Assembly (NCBI RefSeq): GCF_022496765.1
Contig: NZ_VANV01000007.1
Location: 166,893 to 224,127 of the forward strand
DNA from: Acidaminobacter sp. JC074
Lineage (GTDB): Bacteria; Bacillota; Clostridia; Peptostreptococcales; Acidaminobacteraceae
Reading direction: 5' to 3'
DNA length: 57,235 nucleotides
The translations under genes were made by a program, and so were the position numbers. Every line of letters starts with the position of its first letter. Position 1 is the stretch's first letter. The notes beneath the pieces are model-generated. The model saw only the letters and a list, made by a program, of their open reading frames with translations. It made no database searches and was not told the DNA's origin. Of the stretch, positions 1 through 8,605 are shown piece after piece.

Positions 1-170
1 TGGTGGAACCACTTCTGGTTTTTCTTCTAATGGTGGAACCACTTCTGGTTTTTCTTCTAATGGTGGAACCACTTCTGGTTTTTCTTCTAATGGTGGAACC
101 ACTTCTGGTTTTTCTTCCACTGGCGGAACCACTTCTGGTTTTTCTTCTAATGGTGGAACCACTTCTGTTA
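1..170 (-). repeat. 30-bp in-frame tandem repeat array
   Basis: Five full copies plus a partial copy of a 30-bp unit, exact at 1-30, 31-60 and 61-90, with a few substitutions in later copies (for example at 118-123). The array continues past the left edge. It encodes PEVVPP(L/V)EEK on the minus strand. The period is a multiple of three, so copy-number change would keep the frame. Confidence 0.9.
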
Positions 171-333
171 CTTTTAAATCTCTTGTAAGATTTTCAAGGT
201 TCTCTTGAGTTTGCAAATTAACACTTATTGTAGGCACACTCTCAATGGCCATCGCATTAATAGGCATTCCAACGAACGCAACTAGGAATGCTAGTGTTAA
301 AGCCAGAACTCTCTTCAACATTTCTTTTTTCAT
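1..333 (-). CDS. Secreted repeat protein, N-terminal part (partial)
   Basis: The frame starts with ATG at 331-333 and stays open to the left edge, so the C-terminus lies outside the window. The start is set by GGAGGT at 337-342. Residues 1 to about 32 form a signal peptide: MKKEMLKR, then a hydrophobic stretch ending near NAMA. A short spacer of about 25 residues follows, then repeats of the decapeptide PEVVPPLEEK, matching a 30-bp DNA repeat. Proline/acid repeats like these usually form an extended linker in cell-wall proteins. Its leader is homologous to that of the S-layer protein gene at 734-3526, so I infer another surface protein under the same control. The anchoring domain is not visible. 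Confidence 0.8.
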   Translation of the reverse strand, partial: MKKEMLKRVLALTLAFLVAFVGMPINAMAIESVPTISVNLQTQENLENLTRDLKVTEVVPPLEEKPEVVPPVEEKPEVVPPLEEKPEVVPPLEEKPEVVPPLEEKPEVVPP

Positions 334-363
334 TTTACCTCCAATATCATTTGTAATATTCCT

Positions 364-462
364 ATTACGGGTAAAATATAGCCTCCTTTCTGGTGTGATT
401 TCTCATGTCACACAGTTCTAAAACTAAAAGAAATGGAGACCACTACCTCTCCATTTCTTCCA
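364..462 (-). promoter_or_regulatory. Conserved 5' leader (copy A) of the repeat-protein gene
   Basis: On the minus strand it contains, in order: an 11-bp perfect hairpin (AGAAATGGAGA / TCTCCATTTCT, 429-458) followed by a U-rich stretch; a second hairpin with stem TGTGA/TCACA and loop CATGAGAAA; the SD-like GAAAGGAGG at 382-390, which has no start codon next to it; and ATTTTACCCGTAAT. The same order recurs at 3557-3655. GAAAGGAGG equals the core of STAB-SD elements, which stabilise some Bacillus mRNAs (known biology). Its role here is inferred. ATTTTACC could also pair with GGTAAAAT at the true start site. Confidence 0.6.
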
Positions 463-487
463 CAACTCGACTTCTTGTCTACATCTA

Positions 488-493
488 TTATAA
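488..493 (-). promoter_or_regulatory. Extended -10 promoter of the repeat-protein gene
   Basis: The minus strand reads TGTTATAAT, an extended -10. The -35 is poor (TGCAAA at about 18 bp). Transcription would start near 481, giving a leader of about 150 nt. Between here and the SLH-gene terminator (about 494-703) I see no gene. Confidence 0.5.
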
Positions 494-703
494 CATATCC
501 ATACGAAATTTTGCAGCAATACATGAATTTTTATAGTAGAACTTTTATTAAATAAACAAATGAGACCTTCTGATTACTGATACTTCAAATAATGTGTTGT
601 ACACTTATACATACTGCACTTTTTGTGTTATGACCTTTTACACTCTATTACTGGTCATATATACTAAAATACGACCAATTATTATCAAATGACACACTTC
701 CAC

Positions 704-729
704 GAAAAAAAGCCCTTCGAAAAGGGCTT
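704..729 (-). terminator. Intrinsic terminator of the SLH protein gene
   Basis: AAGCCCTT/AAGGGCTT stem (710-717 and 722-729) followed by a seven-base U tract on the minus strand, just after the stop codon at 734. Confidence 0.9.
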
Positions 730-733
730 AATT

Positions 734-3526
734 TTATTCTGGTAACGGAATATTTTGCTGAATAAACGGTTGAGATGCTGCTTCAATATTGCCATATGCC
801 CAGTGAGTAGGTGTGATATCACCAAACTTTGAATCCGGAGCAATATTTTCAGGTCTTGCAATTAAAGTATTAATCATACCAACAACTTGTTCTCTTAAAG
901 TAGGTTCATTAGGTTTATATGAACCATCAGGGAATCCAGTTACAATACCTGCATTGTACATCATATAAATGTATTCAGAAGCCCAATGTTGTCCATCTAA
1001 ATCACTTATGGTCACCTTAGAACTATCCACATTTGTATCTAAGAACTTCCAGAACTTCGCAAATACTGTTGCCATTTCAGCTCTTGTAATCGGATCATTT
1101 GGTCTAAACCTACCATCTGCTTCACCAATAAAGATATTCGTTCTTGCCAAGGCTTGAATATAATTGTAATACCATTGGTCATTATCAACATCACTAAACT
1201 TTTGCGTTCCAGGATAATCAAGATTTAGTTTTAAAATTTTTGCAAACATAGTTGCAACTTCCGCTCTAGTAACTGAGTTCTTTGGTCTAAATGTATTATC
1301 TGGATATCCAAATACATAAGGATCATAAAACTCGATAGCACCCAAAGGTGTTTTTTCAACCAATGTTACAGTTGCTGTAGCTTTCTTATTACCATCTACA
1401 GTCCTGACGGTAACTGTCACTGAAAAGTCCTCTAGTCCAGGAGGAACATCAACGTCATCTATAAAGGTAACTTCACCTTTGTCATCAATCTCGAGATAAT
1501 CATTACTACTTATTGACCATCTTACTCTTTTATCATCTGTGCCTCTTACTGTTTCAGTAAAGTCAAATGACCTAAGTTCTGGGTCAGCACTAGCACCGTA
1601 TTCCAACTCAATAAAGTCAGCGTCTAATGAAACTCTTATATTTGGGGTAGAGCTACTCGGTGTTGAAGGTGTTGAAGGTTCATTTGGTTCATTTGGTTCT
1701 TCTGGTTCTTCTGGTTCTTCTGGTTCTTCCGGCTCTTCTGGTTCTTCCGGTTCTTCTTTTTCAGTGAAATTGACACTGATGTTAATTGAATCAGTAAGTT
1801 CTATCGGATCAAAACTAAATACAGCAGTATCAGTCACTTGGTTTTTCATCTCATAGATAACCAGTGTTACAGTCGCAACAATCGATTCACTTGCTTGCGC
1901 ACCTATAATCTTACCAGACGCTTCGTCGATGCTAGAAACCGCTTCATCATCAAGTTGCCATTCTATACTGTAGTTGACCATCTCATTTTCCATATAATTT
2001 TGTAAGGCGGTTTGTAGAGTTGTTTCTACATCCAGCTCCTCAATTATATCTAAAACAAAGTCTAAATCCAGCATTCCATCGATTGCAGTTGCACCGTTAT
2101 AACCTGTCTGTAAAACTATATCTGATTCATATACTTGTCCACCATATTCAAAATAAACAGGGTCGCCATTGTTGCCTGCATCTGAAATTTGTATACTCGG
2201 GTCAAAACTTGAATTTGTCTTTTGCTTAATCCTAACTTCTTTTTCAATAGGCGTTAAATCACCTGATTTCGCAACAACAGTAAACATTGTATTATGTGGT
2301 ACAGTCTTGTCGATTTCAACGCTACCACTTGAGCTACAAGTTATACCAGGAACAGCTGTTTTTAGTTCATATGTCACTTCATCTTCTAAAACTTCATCAA
2401 GTTGGTCATATACACCAGCTACATAATCTTCTGTCACGACTAGTTCAGTATCAGACATTGATGCAGCTTCAATTATGATCTCATCTTTTCCAGATATCCA
2501 CATCAGATTTTTGATTGGATCTTCCCGTACAATAGTTACAGAGTAAACTGCATAAGCACCATATTGTCCATGGAATTTATAATAACCAGTGCTTGTAAAA
2601 TCATGTGATATCTTTGTTCCAAATGCATCATTGCCATACAATTCAACAGGATTGCCATTTGATTCAAATATAGGATCTAAGTTTAAGTCAGTAACACCAG
2701 TTTTGTAATCTAAGATAATATTAATTTCATTCTTATCATTATCTATAGAAATTTCTTTAAAAGTTTCGCCACTTATAGAAACAGAATCGACTGTTGGTGC
2801 TGGATGTTTTGTAAGAGTTTCATCCGTAAAGAAACAAAGTTTCGGAATTACTTTCCACGTATCACCATCTTTATACATAGGTGTTAATTCACCATTACCA
2901 CCCCAATTAAAATAGTCCATTTCAACTTCATAAATAAGGCTTGTAGATAGTTCCGCAATAGGTGTTTTGTTACCTGTGTTTACATCCCATTCTTCAATCT
3001 GCATAAAAGATGCGTCTGAATCTTTTTCTCTGTACTTAAACTTAACACCATCATCTGAATAGACTCTAACTTTAAGTTGGCTTTCACTGCTACCAATTTG
3101 ACTTAAATCCAAAAATCCAGTCAGTCTTTGAGCATTGTCAGAAACTAAATCATCTAGATTAGGACTAGTCTCATCACTAAACTCCGTCTTATTCAAAAAG
3201 GCCTTCATAAAATCCTCTTGATAAATATTAATCACCTGACCATTTGGATTGACTTGATCGCTCCAGTTGTTTCTCCCAGGTTCAGCATCTTTTGTATAAA
3301 AGTTTGTTTTGGTTAGGTTGTCAAGGTCAAGTGCATTCCATTGAGATGCATTCTTCATCTTGGTTAAACCATGATTGTAATACTGAACATCAATTTTTCC
3401 ATCATTTCTATCAATCTCAAGGCCTTCCACATCCCCAATTGTTGGTTCTGCAAATGCAAATATGCTACTTGTCACTACTAGTACAAGTACCAAGACTAAA
3501 ATCATACTTTTCTTTATCATTTTCAT
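734..3526 (-). CDS. S-layer homology (SLH) domain surface protein with PA14-like domain
   Basis: A secreted protein of about 930 residues. An ATG 18 nt upstream overlaps the SD (GGAGGT, 3534-3539), so the start is taken at 3526 (MKMIKKSM). A signal peptide ends near FAFA. Residues of about 90-240 resemble a PA14 fold (RVYSDDGVKF, then a YFNWGGNGE segment). Beta-rich regions of Big/cadherin type follow, then an EEP/NEP/STP repeat linker near 640-670, another Ig-like region, and three C-terminal SLH motifs (GYPDNTFRP, GEADGRFRP, GFPDGSYKP, each followed by T or TR). SLH domains bind pyruvylated secondary cell-wall polymer (known), so this is probably an S-layer-associated surface protein. The ligand of the PA14-like part is unknown. 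Confidence 0.9.
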   Translation of the reverse strand: MKMIKKSMILVLVLVLVVTSSIFAFAEPTIGDVEGLEIDRNDGKIDVQYYNHGLTKMKNASQWNALDLDNLTKTNFYTKDAEPGRNNWSDQVNPNGQVINIYQEDFMKAFLNKTEFSDETSPNLDDLVSDNAQRLTGFLDLSQIGSSESQLKVRVYSDDGVKFKYREKDSDASFMQIEEWDVNTGNKTPIAELSTSLIYEVEMDYFNWGGNGELTPMYKDGDTWKVIPKLCFFTDETLTKHPAPTVDSVSISGETFKEISIDNDKNEINIILDYKTGVTDLNLDPIFESNGNPVELYGNDAFGTKISHDFTSTGYYKFHGQYGAYAVYSVTIVREDPIKNLMWISGKDEIIIEAASMSDTELVVTEDYVAGVYDQLDEVLEDEVTYELKTAVPGITCSSSGSVEIDKTVPHNTMFTVVAKSGDLTPIEKEVRIKQKTNSSFDPSIQISDAGNNGDPVYFEYGGQVYESDIVLQTGYNGATAIDGMLDLDFVLDIIEELDVETTLQTALQNYMENEMVNYSIEWQLDDEAVSSIDEASGKIIGAQASESIVATVTLVIYEMKNQVTDTAVFSFDPIELTDSINISVNFTEKEEPEEPEEPEEPEEPEEPEEPNEPNEPSTPSTPSSSTPNIRVSLDADFIELEYGASADPELRSFDFTETVRGTDDKRVRWSISSNDYLEIDDKGEVTFIDDVDVPPGLEDFSVTVTVRTVDGNKKATATVTLVEKTPLGAIEFYDPYVFGYPDNTFRPKNSVTRAEVATMFAKILKLNLDYPGTQKFSDVDNDQWYYNYIQALARTNIFIGEADGRFRPNDPITRAEMATVFAKFWKFLDTNVDSSKVTISDLDGQHWASEYIYMMYNAGIVTGFPDGSYKPNEPTLREQVVGMINTLIARPENIAPDSKFGDITPTHWAYGNIEAASQPFIQQNIPLPE

Positions 3527-3556
3527 CTTTGTTACCTCCATCATTTAGATATATTG

Positions 3557-3655
3557 ATTACGGGTAAAATATAAGCTCCTTTCTTATCATGTGATTTCTC
3601 AAGTCACAATTTCAAAAACGAAAAGAAATGGAGTTCACTACTTCTCCATTTCCGC
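3557..3655 (-). promoter_or_regulatory. Conserved 5' leader (copy B) of the SLH protein gene
   Basis: Homologous to 364-462. It has a 9-bp stem GAAATGGAG/CTCCATTTC (3625-3633, 3644-3652) with GUAGUG in the loop, a following TTTTCGTTTTT stretch, a TGTGA/TCACA hairpin with loop CTTGAGAAA, GAAAGGAG at 3576-3583, and ATTTTACCCGTAAT. The first hairpin with its U-rich tail resembles an intrinsic terminator inside the leader. I could not match it to a known riboswitch class. The rest of the gap, about 3656-3800, shows no gene. Confidence 0.6.
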
Positions 3656-3803
3656 AACAAATTTATAAGTAGATATTATCATAATATTCAGACAATTAAT
3701 AGCCTTTATCTAAAACTTCTTCCATATTATGATTTAAATGAATACAAGGCTATCAGCGTTTACTAATCAGCACTTTAAACTCTGCGAAACAGTTTATATC
3801 AAA

Positions 3804-3832
3804 ACAAAAAATACCAACTCAGGGTTGGTATT
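3804..3832 (-). terminator. Terminator of the hrcA-grpE-dnaK-dnaJ operon
   Basis: Nine-bp stem AATACCAAC/GTTGGTATT (3810-3818, 3824-3832) followed on the minus strand by a run of six U, immediately after the dnaJ stop. Confidence 0.9.
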
Positions 3833-3836
3833 CTAT

Positions 3837-4976
3837 CTATGATAATGCATCTTTTACTTTATTGAAAAAACCTTTTGGTTTTGAAGAAAAATCTGTATCT
3901 TCTCCCATACTTGTAGCATACTCTACTAACTTAGACTTTTGCTCATCATTCATCTTAGTTGGTACGTCTACAATCACTTTTACATACTGATCGCCTTTAC
4001 CATAACCGTTAAGTACTGGTATACCTTTGCCTTTTAATCTGAACATAGTACCGCTTTGAGTACCTGGTGCAATCTTATACTTAACCTTACCTTCAAGTGT
4101 TGGTACCACAACTTCTGCACCTAATGCTGCTTGAGCAAAAGTAATATGAAGTTCATACATAACATGGTTGCCGTCACGAACGAAAAGTTTATGATCTCTC
4201 ACACGCATCACAACTTTTACATCGCCTCTAGGGCCACCCTTAGTACCAAGTTGACCTTCTCCTCGAAGTGTTAAAACAGAACCATTGTCTACACCTGCTG
4301 GTATATCCACTGAAATCTTTTTCTTCTTACGGATTTTGCCATGGCCTTTACATGTATGGCAAGGTGTATCGTAAATCTTACCTTTACCCTTACATCTATC
4401 ACACTCTCTTACCTGAATGGTTTCACCAAACAAAGATCTTTGAGCGTATCTAACCTGACCTTGCCCATTACAGTCAGGACATGTAGATGTGTTTGTTCCA
4501 GGTTCAGCACCTTCACCATGACAAGTATGACATTCTTCGGTTCTCAAGAACTCAATGTCCTTTTTAACACCAAATGCCGCTTCTTCAAAAGAAAGTGTAA
4601 TATCTACACGAATATCCTGTCCACGTCTTGGACCATTTGATCTTCTACCTGATGAAAAGCCACCACCAAATAAATCACCAAAGATATCTTCAAAGCCACC
4701 AAAACCTTCGAAACCACCGCCGAAGCCACCTGCTCCGCCTGCATTTTGATTAACGCCAGCATGACCAAACTGATCATAAAGGTTTCTTTTCTCTGGATCA
4801 CTAAGCACTTCGTATGCTTCATTCACTTCTTTAAACTTTTCTTCAGCTTCTTTGTCTTCGGCGTTTCTATCAGGGTGATACTTCATCGCCATCTTTCGGT
4901 AAGCTCTTTTAAGATCCTGTTCTGAAACCCCTTTTTCTACACCAAGGACTTCATAATAATCCCTTTTGTCACTCAC
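3837..4976 (-). CDS. dnaJ: Chaperone protein DnaJ (Hsp40)
   Basis: Co-chaperone that delivers unfolded clients to DnaK and stimulates its ATPase. The 379 residues have the full class-I layout: J domain at about 5-70 with HPD in KYHPDRN, a Gly/Phe-rich region at about 75-110, four CxxCxGxG zinc motifs ([32 protein letters not shown]), then the two C-terminal substrate-binding domains. The start is GTG at 4974-4976, giving [12 protein letters not shown]. The SD is modest (AAAGGCGG). Last gene of the heat-shock operon, 65 nt after dnaK, with a strong hairpin in between. Confidence 0.97.
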   Translation of the reverse strand: MSDKRDYYEVLGVEKGVSEQDLKRAYRKMAMKYHPDRNAEDKEAEEKFKEVNEAYEVLSDPEKRNLYDQFGHAGVNQNAGGAGGFGGGFEGFGGFEDIFGDLFGGGFSSGRRSNGPRRGQDIRVDITLSFEEAAFGVKKDIEFLRTEECHTCHGEGAEPGTNTSTCPDCNGQGQVRYAQRSLFGETIQVRECDRCKGKGKIYDTPCHTCKGHGKIRKKKKISVDIPAGVDNGSVLTLRGEGQLGTKGGPRGDVKVVMRVRDHKLFVRDGNHVMYELHITFAQAALGAEVVVPTLEGKVKYKIAPGTQSGTMFRLKGKGIPVLNGYGKGDQYVKVIVDVPTKMNDEQKSKLVEYATSMGEDTDFSSKPKGFFNKVKDALS

Positions 4977-5010
4977 TGTTTAACCGCCTTTCTTCTATCG
5001 TCATAAAGAC

Positions 5011-5034
5011 CACAAGGTGTCCTAGGACACCTGT
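5011..5034 (-). other. Intercistronic hairpin between dnaK and dnaJ
   Basis: Near-perfect dyad with core AGGTGTCC-TA-GGACACCT. On the minus strand it is not followed by a clear U run, so it may protect the 3' end of dnaK mRNA rather than terminate. On the plus strand it is followed by TTTTTTT, so it could stop antisense transcription. Confidence 0.6.
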
Positions 5035-5041
5035 GATTTTT

Positions 5042-6868
5042 TTATTCTTCGTCTACTACTTCGTAGTCTGCATCAACAACTTCTTCACCAGCTGCTTGCT
5101 CAGGACCAGCTTGTGCTGCACCTTGCTCAGCTTGTGCTTGTTGATACATCTTTTGTGCGATAGGTTGGAAAGCAGTTGTTAATTCTTCAGTTGCTGACTT
5201 AATTCTATCTAAATCATCAGTTTTAAGAGCTTCTTTTAATGCTTCAATCTTAGGCTCTACAGCTGCTTTTTCATCATCTGTAATTTGCTCTTTTTGCTCT
5301 TCTAATGTCTTTTCTAATTCGTAAACCATAGAATCACCTTGATTCTTAGCTTCGATTAATTCTTTTTTCTTCTTATCTTCTTCTGCAAACTTCTCAGCTT
5401 CAGCTACCTTAGCTTCGATTTCTTCATCAGAAAGGTTAGTAGAAGCAGTTAATGTGATGTGTTGCTCTTTACCAGTACCTAAATCTTTAGCAGATACATG
5501 AACAATACCGTTTGCATCAATATCAAATGTTACTTCAATTTGTGGCACACCTCTTCTTGCTGGTGGGATACCATCTAATTGGAATCTACCAAGAGTTGTG
5601 TTATCAGCAGCCATTTGTCTTTCACCTTGAAGTACATGTACATCAACAGCAGGTTGGTTATCAGCAGCAGTTGAGAATACTTGAGACTTCTTAGTTGGAA
5701 TAGTTGTATTTCTTTCGATTAACTTAGTGAATACTGAACCTAATGTTTCAATACCTAATGATAATGGTGTTACATCAAGAAGTAATAAGTCTTTAACTTC
5801 ACCAGATAATACACCCGCTTGAATTGCAGCACCTACAGCTACACACTCATCTGGGTTGATACCCTTATGAGCATCTTTACCAGTGATCTTCTTAACAGCT
5901 TCTTGTACAGCTGGAATTCTAGTAGAACCACCAACTAAGATGATTTGAGATAACTCGCTTGCATTGATACCAGCATCTTTGATTGCCTTAGAAGTAGGAC
6001 CTTCAGTCTTTCTTACTAACTCAGCAGCTAATTGCTCAAACTTCGCTCTAGTGATATCCATATCTAAGTGAAGTGGACCTGCAGCAGAAGCAGTGATGAA
6101 TGGTAAGTTTACATTTGTTGTTTGAGTTGAAGATAACTCTTTCTTAGCCTTTTCAGCAGCTTCTTTTAATCTTTGCTTAGACATTTTGTCATCTCTTAAG
6201 TCAATGCCATGCTCAGATTTGAACTGGTCTGCCATAAAGTCCATAACAACTTTATCAAAGTCGTCACCACCTAAGTGGTTGTCACCGTTAGTTGCAAGTA
6301 CTTCGAATACACCATCACCAATCTCTAATACAGAAACGTCGAATGTACCACCACCAAGGTCAAATACTAAAATCTTTTGTTGATCTTCAGTTTTATCTAA
6401 ACCATATGCAAGTGAAGCAGCAGTTGGCTCGTTTACAATTCTCTTAACTTCTAAACCAGCGATCTTACCAGCATCTTTAGTTGCTTGTCTTTGAGCATCT
6501 GTAAAGTATGCAGGAACAGTGATAACTGCTTCAGTAACTTTCTCACCTAAGTAAGCTTCAGCATCAGCTTTTAATTTACCTAATACCATCGCTGAAATTT
6601 CTTGAGGTGTGTAGTTTCTACCATCAATATCTACGTGGAAGTTGTGGCCCATTTCTCTCTTAATAGAAGCAATTGTTCTATCTGGATTTGTGATTGCCTG
6701 ACGCTTTGCAGTCTCACCAACTAATCTTTCACCATTCTTAGTAAATGCTACGATTGATGGTGTTGTTCTATTACCTTCTGCGTTTGGAATAATAGTCGGC
6801 TCGCCACCTTCTAATACCGATACACATGAGTTTGTTGTTCCTAAGTCAATACCTATAACTTTAGCCAT
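5042..6868 (-). CDS. dnaK: Chaperone protein DnaK (Hsp70)
   Basis: ATP-driven protein-folding chaperone, 608 residues. The N-terminal nucleotide-binding domain shows [12 protein letters not shown], the phosphate-2 motif [12 protein letters not shown] and the adenosine motif [10 protein letters not shown]. The linker [13 protein letters not shown] leads to the substrate-binding domain, then a helical lid and a Gln/Ala-rich tail ending [12 protein letters not shown], as usual in Firmicutes. SD AAGGAGGA precedes the ATG. It lies 13 nt after grpE in the CIRCE-controlled operon. Confidence 0.98.
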   Translation of the reverse strand: MAKVIGIDLGTTNSCVSVLEGGEPTIIPNAEGNRTTPSIVAFTKNGERLVGETAKRQAITNPDRTIASIKREMGHNFHVDIDGRNYTPQEISAMVLGKLKADAEAYLGEKVTEAVITVPAYFTDAQRQATKDAGKIAGLEVKRIVNEPTAASLAYGLDKTEDQQKILVFDLGGGTFDVSVLEIGDGVFEVLATNGDNHLGGDDFDKVVMDFMADQFKSEHGIDLRDDKMSKQRLKEAAEKAKKELSSTQTTNVNLPFITASAAGPLHLDMDITRAKFEQLAAELVRKTEGPTSKAIKDAGINASELSQIILVGGSTRIPAVQEAVKKITGKDAHKGINPDECVAVGAAIQAGVLSGEVKDLLLLDVTPLSLGIETLGSVFTKLIERNTTIPTKKSQVFSTAADNQPAVDVHVLQGERQMAADNTTLGRFQLDGIPPARRGVPQIEVTFDIDANGIVHVSAKDLGTGKEQHITLTASTNLSDEEIEAKVAEAEKFAEEDKKKKELIEAKNQGDSMVYELEKTLEEQKEQITDDEKAAVEPKIEALKEALKTDDLDRIKSATEELTTAFQPIAQKMYQQAQAEQGAAQAGPEQAAGEEVVDADYEVVDEE

Positions 6869-6881
6869 TTTTAAGTCCTCC

Positions 6882-7421
6882 TTATTTCGACACTTTAACC
6901 ATTGAATGTCTTATTACTTTTTCGTTTAATTTATATCCCTTTTGAAATTCTTCAATTACATGTTCAGCTTCGTGATCATCACTTTCATCACTCATAACTG
7001 CATGGTGCAGTTCTGGATCAAATGGTTGTCCAATAGATTCTATTGCAACAACACCATTTTTTGAAAACAAGTCATCTAAGCTTTTCTTTATCATTTTCAA
7101 ACCATCTACAATACCATCTGAACCACTTTCAGTAGAAGCTAAGGCTCTTTCCATATTGTCCATCAGTGGTAATAAGTCTTCAAATAATTTTTCATTTGCA
7201 AACTTGTAAAGGTTTGATTTTTCCTTTTCTGTTCTTTTCTTAAAGTTTAAGAACTCAGCCTGCAGTCTTACATACTTATCGTTGATATCTGCACATTCAT
7301 TCTTAAGCTTATCTACTTCTGAAAACTCAGGTGTTTCTTCAGGCGCTGCTTCTTCTACTTCTACCTCTTCCACAACTTCCTCTTCTTTGATTTCTTCAGA
7401 AATCTCTTTTTCCTTTTCCAT
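6882..7421 (-). CDS. grpE: Nucleotide exchange factor GrpE
   Basis: Releases ADP from DnaK in the heat-shock chaperone cycle. 179 residues: a very acidic N-terminus (about 1-35), a long coiled coil (about 40-95, containing [12 protein letters not shown]), and the beta domain with the GrpE signature region [10 protein letters not shown] and a C-terminal [17 protein letters not shown] upstream of ATG. It lies 13 nt after hrcA. Confidence 0.96.
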   Translation of the reverse strand: MEKEKEISEEIKEEEVVEEVEVEEAAPEETPEFSEVDKLKNECADINDKYVRLQAEFLNFKKRTEKEKSNLYKFANEKLFEDLLPLMDNMERALASTESGSDGIVDGLKMIKKSLDDLFSKNGVVAIESIGQPFDPELHHAVMSDESDDHEAEHVIEEFQKGYKLNEKVIRHSMVKVSK

Positions 7422-7434
7422 TTAAAAACCTCAC

Positions 7435-8460
7435 TTATAAATATATACCTGAGAAAATGCCTTCTAAGGTCTCCTTTATATATCCCATAACAGAAACAGC
7501 CAGTGAATAGTCCATTCTTGTTGGACCTATAAAACAAAGCGTTCCTGCTTGTTTACCATTAAAGTTGTAACTTGTTGAAACGATACTACAATCACTTAAG
7601 TCACTCATACGATTATTCTGTCCAATACCTATGGACACATCATCTGTCATGGGTCTTGAGTTGATAATCTTACTTTGGAACTCCTTGTCAGTAATCTTTT
7701 CATAAAGTTCTCTTACTTTGTGTACATCTTGATACTCTGCGTAGTTGAAAATGTTGTTTACACCATTTAAGCTGACATCCACATCATCTATTTCACGAAG
7801 TGTATCTCTTAGAAGTGGCACCAAATACTCTATAAGTTCTGAGTACTCAACCAGTTCTTTCTTTATATTATGAATGGCCTTAGGTGTGATTTCTTCAATT
7901 GGTGTCCCATATAACTTTTGTAACAAAGTATCTGAGATCATATCCAGTACCCTTTGACTGATATCACTCATGGCCAGTGTAAGATTTTTTACAATACCCG
8001 AGTTCGATACCAAGATAAGAAGTACCTTTGATTCTGTCACACGAATCAGCTTCATATTCTCTAGTTTTGACTTTTTAAATTGTGGTAAAGATACCAGTGC
8101 AACCAAACCTGTCATCTCTGACATAATGGATGAGGTTTGTTCTATTACATCATCTATTTCAATTACTCGATGCAGCAAAAGCTTTCTAATCAAATCTTTT
8201 TGTTGAATGTCTAGCTTTCTATTTTGCATAAGGCTGTCTACATAGAGACGGTAGCCATCTTCACTTGGTACACGTCCTGCTGAGGTATGAGGTTGAGTTA
8301 AAAGTCCCAAATCCTCAAGGTCTGCCATTTCATTTCTAATGGTAGCAGATGAAATACCCAATCCATATTTCTTAGCCAACGTTCTTGAACCAACAGGTTG
8401 TGCTGTTCGAATGAAGTCATCTATGATCACTTGTAAAATCTTGAGTTTTCTATCATCCAT
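7435..8460 (-). CDS. hrcA: Heat-inducible transcription repressor HrcA
   Basis: Repressor of class-I heat-shock genes that binds CIRCE, with activity dependent on GroE folding (known for the family). The 341 residues carry an N-terminal winged helix (about 1-75; GISSATIRNEMADLE recognition segment) and a C-terminal GAF-like dimerisation domain. It is the first gene of its own operon. Promoter and two CIRCE sites lie upstream, so it should be autoregulated. Strong SD GAAGGAGG. Confidence 0.97.
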   Translation of the reverse strand: MDDRKLKILQVIIDDFIRTAQPVGSRTLAKKYGLGISSATIRNEMADLEDLGLLTQPHTSAGRVPSEDGYRLYVDSLMQNRKLDIQQKDLIRKLLLHRVIEIDDVIEQTSSIMSEMTGLVALVSLPQFKKSKLENMKLIRVTESKVLLILVSNSGIVKNLTLAMSDISQRVLDMISDTLLQKLYGTPIEEITPKAIHNIKKELVEYSELIEYLVPLLRDTLREIDDVDVSLNGVNNIFNYAEYQDVHKVRELYEKITDKEFQSKIINSRPMTDDVSIGIGQNNRMSDLSDCSIVSTSYNFNGKQAGTLCFIGPTRMDYSLAVSVMGYIKETLEGIFSGIYL

Positions 8461-8478
8461 AGCAGACCTCCTTCGCTA

Positions 8479-8505
8479 TTAGCACTCATTAATTTCGAGT
8501 GCTAA
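8479..8505. promoter_or_regulatory. CIRCE operator, promoter-proximal
   Basis: Perfect TTAGCACTC-N9-GAGTGCTAA inverted repeat, between the hrcA promoter and its start codon in the 5' UTR. This is the binding site of HrcA. Confidence 0.97.
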
Positions 8506-8522
8506 AATCAATTTCTACAACA

Positions 8523-8551
8523 AATATACACCGCTAAAGGCCTAGTGTCAA
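8523..8551 (-). promoter_or_regulatory. Sigma-A promoter of the hrcA operon
   Basis: Minus strand: -35 TTGACA (8546-8551), 17-bp spacer, -10 TATATT (8523-8528). It lies between the two CIRCE sites. Confidence 0.92.
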
Positions 8552-8578
8552 GGAATTTTATAAAATTTAAATAAAAAA

Positions 8579-8605
8579 TTAGCACTCTATAATCCAGAGT
8601 GCTAA
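8579..8605 (-). promoter_or_regulatory. Second CIRCE operator, overlapping a stop codon and acting as a terminator
   Basis: A second perfect TTAGCACTC-N9-GAGTGCTAA. It holds the TAG stop (8602-8604) of the upstream zinc-ribbon gene. Read on the minus strand, its hairpin is followed directly by TTTTTT, so it has the form of an intrinsic terminator as well as an HrcA operator upstream of the -35 box. Confidence 0.9.

Noticed and set aside
1..170. CRISPR-like direct repeat
   Set aside because: The units are contiguous without spacers and code in frame on the minus strand, so this is a protein repeat.
3..188. Plus-strand open frame with MVEPLLVFLL repeats
   Set aside because: It is the antisense reading of the minus-strand PEVVPP repeat gene, which has a signal peptide and SD. 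The plus frame has no start signals.
364..462. Known riboswitch (c-di-GMP, preQ1, fluoride) in the surface-protein leader
   Set aside because: The conserved bases of these classes are missing. Only the hairpin plus SD-like pattern is seen, so I describe it as an unknown leader.
1539..1856. Plus-strand frame with Gly/Ser repeats
   Set aside because: Antisense shadow of the EEP repeat linker of the SLH protein.
3527..3544. Earlier ATG (MMEV) for the SLH protein
   Set aside because: That start lies on top of the GGAGGT that serves the ATG at 3526, and no other SD is upstream.
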